Source: Actinomycetes bacterium (GTDB taxonomy: Bacteria; Actinomycetota; Acidimicrobiia; Acidimicrobiales; Palsa-688). Taken from it: a DNA stretch of 8,309 nt. Every line of letters starts with the position of its first letter. Position 1 is the first letter of the stretch. Of this stretch, positions 5,822-8,309 are shown piece by piece. Under the pieces are notes generated by a model. The model did no database searches. It worked only from the letters and a program-made list of their open reading frames with translations, and was not told the DNA's origin. The translations under genes and the position numbers were made by a program. The DNA lies in contig JAKABK010000055.1 in the NCBI GenBank assembly GCA_021796905.1, positions 1 to 8,309 of the forward strand, in the 5' to 3' direction.

Positions 5822-5912
5822 CCGGGGGCACCGGGACCGGGACCGGGCGGCGCCCGGGGGCACCGGCACCGGCGGCGCCGGGGGCACCGGGCGGCACCGG
5901 GCGGCGCCCGGG
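5822..5912 (+). repeat. G-rich repeat cluster with a G-quadruplex motif between rpiB and the DUF4012 gene
   Basis: CCGGGGGCACCGG occurs three times (5822-5834, 5854-5866, 5878-5890). The 17-mer ACCGGGCGGCGCCCGGG occurs twice exactly (5842-5858, 5896-5912), each copy holding the hairpin CCGGGC-GGC-GCCCGG. Positions 5824-5847 are a canonical quadruplex motif on the plus strand: four runs of 3-5 G separated by loops of 4, 3 and 3 nt. If translated in the downstream gene's frame, the stretch gives only Gly/Pro/Thr/Arg low complexity. Confidence 0.75.
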
Positions 5913-5931
5913 CAGGCGAAGCGCTGCCTGC

Positions 5932-5937
5932 TACGGT
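5932..5937 (+). promoter_or_regulatory. Possible extended -10 element of the DUF4012 gene
   Basis: TACGGT preceded by TGC resembles an extended -10 (TGN-TANNNT). It lies 9 nt before the ATG at 5947, giving a leaderless or nearly leaderless message, in keeping with the absence of a Shine-Dalgarno sequence. Confidence 0.35.
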
Positions 5938-5946
5938 CCGCGCCGG

Positions 5947-7698
5947 ATGCCACGCTTCGCAGCTCCGGGCCGGGGGACGCTATGGGCCCTGCTCGGCTGC
6001 TCGGTCGCGCTGCTGGTCGCCTGGGTGGCAGCGGTGGCGCTGATGCTCCTTCGGGCCGACCACCGGCTCAACGCGGGGATCTCCGCCGCCGGCCGGGCCC
6101 GGGCCGGTCTGTCGCTGACCGACCTGACCGACGGGGGGGCGGAGCGGACCCTGCACGCTGCCGCGGCCGACTTCGCCGCTGCGCACCGTGCGGTCGCCAG
6201 CCCGTGGGTCGCCCCGATGCGGGTACTTCCCTACCTCGGCACCCAGGTCCGCTCGGTCGACGCGTTGAGCCAGGCCGCGGCCACGGTTGCCGGCGCCGGC
6301 GAGTCGACCCTCGCCACGGTGCGCCTCCTCGTCGCCGAACCGCACCACACCCCCGCCGAGCGGGCCGACCTCCTCGGGCGGATGGCCGGGGTGCTCGGAC
6401 GGCTGCGCAACGAGGTCTCCGACGTGGGGCTCGGACCGGCGCACGGGCTCCTCGGCAAGTTGGCCCACGAGCGGGCGGTCTTCGACCACGACCTCGCCAA
6501 GGTCCGGGGGGTGCTCGACCGGGTCGCCGGCGCCACCGGGGCGCTGCACGCGATGTTCAGCGGGAAACAGACCTACCTGCTGCTCGTCGCCAACAACGCC
6601 GAGATGCGAGCCGGGTCGGGGATGGCCCTCGAAGCCGGCACCATCCGCCTCGACCGGGGGGCGATCTCGCTCACGCACCTGCAGGACACCGGCAACCTCG
6701 TCGGGCAGTTCCCCGGGGTGGAGCCGACCGGTGACCTCGCCGCCCGCTGGGGCTTCGTGTACCCCCAGGTCGACCTGCGTGAGCTGCTCATGTCACCGCA
6801 GTTCCCGGCCAACGCCGCCCTCGCCGCCCGGATGTGGCAGGCGCACACCGGGCAGCCCGTCGACGGGGTGCTGCTCGTCGACGTGCAGGCCCTCGACGAC
6901 CTGCTCCCGGTGATCGGACCGGTCAGCGCCGACGGGGTCACCCTCAGCGCCGGCAACGCCGTGCACTACCTGCTCGAGGGCCAGTACGCCGGGGTCGCCG
7001 ACGCCCAGGTCGAAGCGGCCCGCCACGAGCGTCTCGGCGCGATCGCCGACGCGGTCTTCGGGCGCCTGGAGGCCCCGGGGATCCCCCTCACGGCCCTCGC
7101 CCGGGCCCTCGGACGGGCGGTCGACGGCCGCCACGTGCTCGCCTGGGCCTCCGACCCCCGGGTGGAGGCGGACTGGGTCGCCGCCGGCGCCGGCGGACAG
7201 GTGGAGGGCAACGAGCTTCTCCTCGCGCTGATCAACCAGGCGGCGGACAAGCTCGACCCCTACCAGCGGGTCACTGCGGTCGCGAGCACCCACCCCTCGG
7301 GGACACGAACACGGGTGAGCATCCGGGTGACGATCGACAACACCACCCCGGAGACGCTCACCGGCTACGCCGCCGGCGGAGCCCCCGGGACCCCGCCGGC
7401 CCGGGAGTACGCCGGTTACGCCTCGCTCGACTTCCCCCTCGACGCGACCGACGCCACCGTGACCGGCGCCGGCCCGATCGTGGCCGCCGGGCCCGACGGC
7501 ACCGCCCAGGTCCTCGCTGTCGAGATCGCGGTCCCCGACGGGCAGAGCCGTAGCGTGACCTTCGCCTTCAGCCTCCCGGGACGCAACGGGAGCCTGACCG
7601 TCGAGCCCTCCGCCCGGATCCCACCGACCAGCTGGGTGGCGGGGGACGCGACGACCGTGCGGTTCGAGGACTCGGTGGCGCACAGCTTCTCCTGGTGA
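5947..7698 (+). CDS. Membrane-anchored DUF4012-domain protein
   Basis: The 583-residue product begins with a short basic lead, then one membrane helix (about residues 11-35) followed by RADHRL, so the rest is predicted to face outside. Residues about 40-200 are helical and Ala/Leu-rich. From residue 208 comes the DUF4012 signature, QTYLLLVANNAEMRAGSGMA, followed by a strand-rich core up to about 400 ('GQFPGVEPTGDLAARWGFVYPQVDLREL', 'VDGVLLVDVQALDDLLPVIGPV'). About 440-583 look like an Ig-like beta-sandwich ('RVSIRVTIDNTTPETLTGYA', 'SVTFAFSLPGRNGSLTVEPS'). The domain has no established biochemical function that I know; in other actinomycetes such proteins often lie in polysaccharide gene clusters, but none is visible here. 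ATG 5947 is chosen because earlier in-frame codons overlap rpiB or the repeat cluster and would place low-complexity sequence before the membrane anchor. Confidence 0.87.
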   Translation: MPRFAAPGRGTLWALLGCSVALLVAWVAAVALMLLRADHRLNAGISAAGRARAGLSLTDLTDGGAERTLHAAAADFAAAHRAVASPWVAPMRVLPYLGTQVRSVDALSQAAATVAGAGESTLATVRLLVAEPHHTPAERADLLGRMAGVLGRLRNEVSDVGLGPAHGLLGKLAHERAVFDHDLAKVRGVLDRVAGATGALHAMFSGKQTYLLLVANNAEMRAGSGMALEAGTIRLDRGAISLTHLQDTGNLVGQFPGVEPTGDLAARWGFVYPQVDLRELLMSPQFPANAALAARMWQAHTGQPVDGVLLVDVQALDDLLPVIGPVSADGVTLSAGNAVHYLLEGQYAGVADAQVEAARHERLGAIADAVFGRLEAPGIPLTALARALGRAVDGRHVLAWASDPRVEADWVAAGAGGQVEGNELLLALINQAADKLDPYQRVTAVASTHPSGTRTRVSIRVTIDNTTPETLTGYAAGGAPGTPPAREYAGYASLDFPLDATDATVTGAGPIVAAGPDGTAQVLAVEIAVPDGQSRSVTFAFSLPGRNGSLTVEPSARIPPTSWVAGDATTVRFEDSVAHSFSW

Positions 7699-7735
7699 CC
7701 CGTCCCGACGACCGGACCAACAGGTGGGCACACGC

Positions 7736-7867
7736 CTACTCTGAGCGTTTGTCGCTCTCGGCGGTGAGCCAGTCGCTGTAGGTGCCAGGCTGGCCGGCGG
7801 TGCGAAGCGCCTGGTAGGAGGCCCCGGGCGGCCAGAGGGGAAAATCGCGAAGGACCTTGCCGGCCAC
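7736..7867 (-). CDS. Candidate small protein of 43 residues, unrecognised
   Basis: From GTG 7867 the minus strand encodes 43 residues ending at TAG 7736-7738. The protein looks natural: three Trp/Tyr-containing stretches (DFPLWPPGASYQALRT, GQPGTYSDWL, TAESDKRSE), a charged soluble C-terminus, and all three Arg codons CGC. The same frame further upstream is antisense to the LAFTG gene and uses many AGG codons, rare in this genome, so the coding signal seems limited to this stretch. There is no good ribosome binding site, and the start lies inside the promoter of the divergent LAFTG gene. It could be a small free-standing gene, the remnant C-terminus of a decayed one, or chance. I do not recognise the family. 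Confidence 0.35.
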   Translation of the reverse strand: MAGKVLRDFPLWPPGASYQALRTAGQPGTYSDWLTAESDKRSE

Positions 7868-7885
7868 CCTCGGTGGGGCTAGGCT
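7857..7885 (+). promoter_or_regulatory. Promoter of the LAFTG surface-protein gene
   Basis: TTGCCG (7857-7862) and TAGGCT (7880-7885) are separated by exactly 17 bp, the best promoter match in the window. Transcription should start near 7892, giving a 5' leader of about 46 nt. The -10 overlaps an interrupted palindrome, AGGCT-C-AGCCT (7881-7891), a possible operator. Confidence 0.55.
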
Positions 7886-7891
7886 CAGCCT

Positions 7892-7914
7892 GGGTTGCAG
7901 CTCCCTGCAGACCC
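7892..7914 (+). promoter_or_regulatory. 5' leader stem-loop of the LAFTG gene
   Basis: GGGT-TGCAG (7892-7900) pairs with CTGCA-(G)-ACCC (7905-7914) around a CTCC loop: nine pairs with one bulged G. It begins at the predicted transcription start and ends 8 nt before the ribosome binding site, so it may protect the 5' end or affect translation. Confidence 0.4.
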
Positions 7915-7922
7915 GGGCCGTC

Positions 7923-7929
7923 GAAGGGA
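7923..7929 (+). promoter_or_regulatory. Ribosome binding site of the LAFTG gene
   Basis: GAAGGGA stands 8 nt before ATG 7938. It decides for this ATG over longer in-frame starts that would lie upstream of the predicted transcription start. Confidence 0.5.
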
Positions 7930-7937
7930 CCCTCGTG

Positions 7938-8291
7938 ATGAAGCGCCAGTTCGCCATCCTCGCCGTCGCCCTCACGGCACTCCTCGGCCTGCCAGCCCTG
8001 ACGGCGACAGCTTCCGCTACACCGGTCCCGGCCGCCACGGCGGCGGCGAACGCCAAGCACTGCTACGGGTCGGTGAAATGCAAGCCCAGCACACCCGTCA
8101 AGAGCAGCGGCTCCAGCAACTCGAGCGGCAAGTCCCCGACCCAGAGCAAGACCCAGCAGTCGAGCACGCCGGCCAACCAGGGAGTCCTGGCCTTCACCGG
8201 GGCCGACGTGGCGGTGACGGTCGCGGTCGCCGGTCTGCTCCTCGCCGTCGGCCTCGTGTTGATGGCCCTCACCCGCCGCCGCACGACCTGA
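7938..8291 (+). CDS. Small secreted protein with a C-terminal LAFTG sorting signal (sortase substrate)
   Basis: The 117-residue product has a signal peptide: basic MKRQ, a hydrophobic core (about 5-22) and a likely signal-peptidase cut after A27 (ASA before TP). The mature part has two Cys close together (C42 and C48 in CYGSVKC), which may form a disulfide, then a Ser/Thr/Lys/Gln linker (about 50-80) suited to spanning the cell wall. It ends with LAFTG (84-88), a hydrophobic segment (about 91-111) and RRR (113-115), a complete cell-wall sorting signal. LAxTG is the motif associated with class E sortases of high-GC actinomycetes, so covalent attachment to peptidoglycan is likely. Less than 60 residues remain after processing and no known domain is visible, so the function is unknown. 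It has its own promoter; no sortase gene is in the window. Confidence 0.85.
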   Translation: MKRQFAILAVALTALLGLPALTATASATPVPAATAAANAKHCYGSVKCKPSTPVKSSGSSNSSGKSPTQSKTQQSSTPANQGVLAFTGADVAVTVAVAGLLLAVGLVLMALTRRRTT

Positions 8292-8309
8292 GCCGACCGA
8301 CGACGCCGG

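Noticed and set aside
5740..5946. An N-terminal extension of the DUF4012 protein to ATG 5740
   Set aside because: It would overlap rpiB and translate the G-rich repeat cluster into low-complexity sequence in front of a normal membrane anchor.
7857..7937. An upstream extension of the LAFTG protein
   Set aside because: It would begin at the -35 element, before the predicted transcription start, and put a non-signal sequence in front of a clear signal peptide.

Overview
The window is very GC-rich, with almost exclusive G/C at third codon positions, and carries a luciferase-like oxidoreductase of the F420-type superfamily, a mycobacterial-type RpiB and a cell-wall-sorting signal of the LAxTG kind. 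Together these point to a high-GC Gram-positive actinomycete (Actinomycetota; an Acidimicrobiia-like lineage would fit, but the sequence does not prove the order). It reads as an ordinary chromosomal region. I see no tRNA, rRNA, insertion sequence, integrase, CRISPR array or phage gene.

Layout. (1) Positions 1-1200 (+) hold the 3' part of a membrane-anchored beta-propeller-like protein. (2) A minus-strand cluster converges on it. Read in transcription order it is bioY (biotin-uptake S component), a HAD-family phosphatase and a luciferase-like monooxygenase-family oxidoreductase, with gaps of 55 and 42 bp and a recognisable ribosome binding site for each gene, so it is probably one operon. (3) A 152-bp divergent promoter region separates bioY from a plus-strand DIP1984-family (septicolysin-like) coiled-coil protein. 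(4) About 340 bp without a convincing gene follow, holding several small inverted repeats and a 19-bp-period repeat block that runs up to the promoter of a dienelactone hydrolase-family gene. (5) rpiB (minus) converges on the hydrolase gene. (6) A G-rich, repeat-filled 163-bp divergent region, including a canonical G-quadruplex motif, separates rpiB from a large membrane-anchored DUF4012 protein. (7) After a candidate 43-codon minus-strand ORF comes a small secreted protein with an LAFTG sorting signal, preceded by the best-formed promoter of the window and a 5' stem-loop.

How the genes relate. Biotin uptake, sugar-phosphate isomerisation and two small-molecule enzymes (HAD phosphatase, dienelactone hydrolase) are housekeeping or peripheral metabolism. 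The first, DUF4012 and LAFTG proteins are all predicted to face the outside of the cell. Apart from the bioY-HAD-oxidoreductase unit, the genes look like independent transcription units in alternating orientation. No obviously new multi-gene system is visible; the most interesting signals are in the intergenic regions and in the two small ORFs near the right end.
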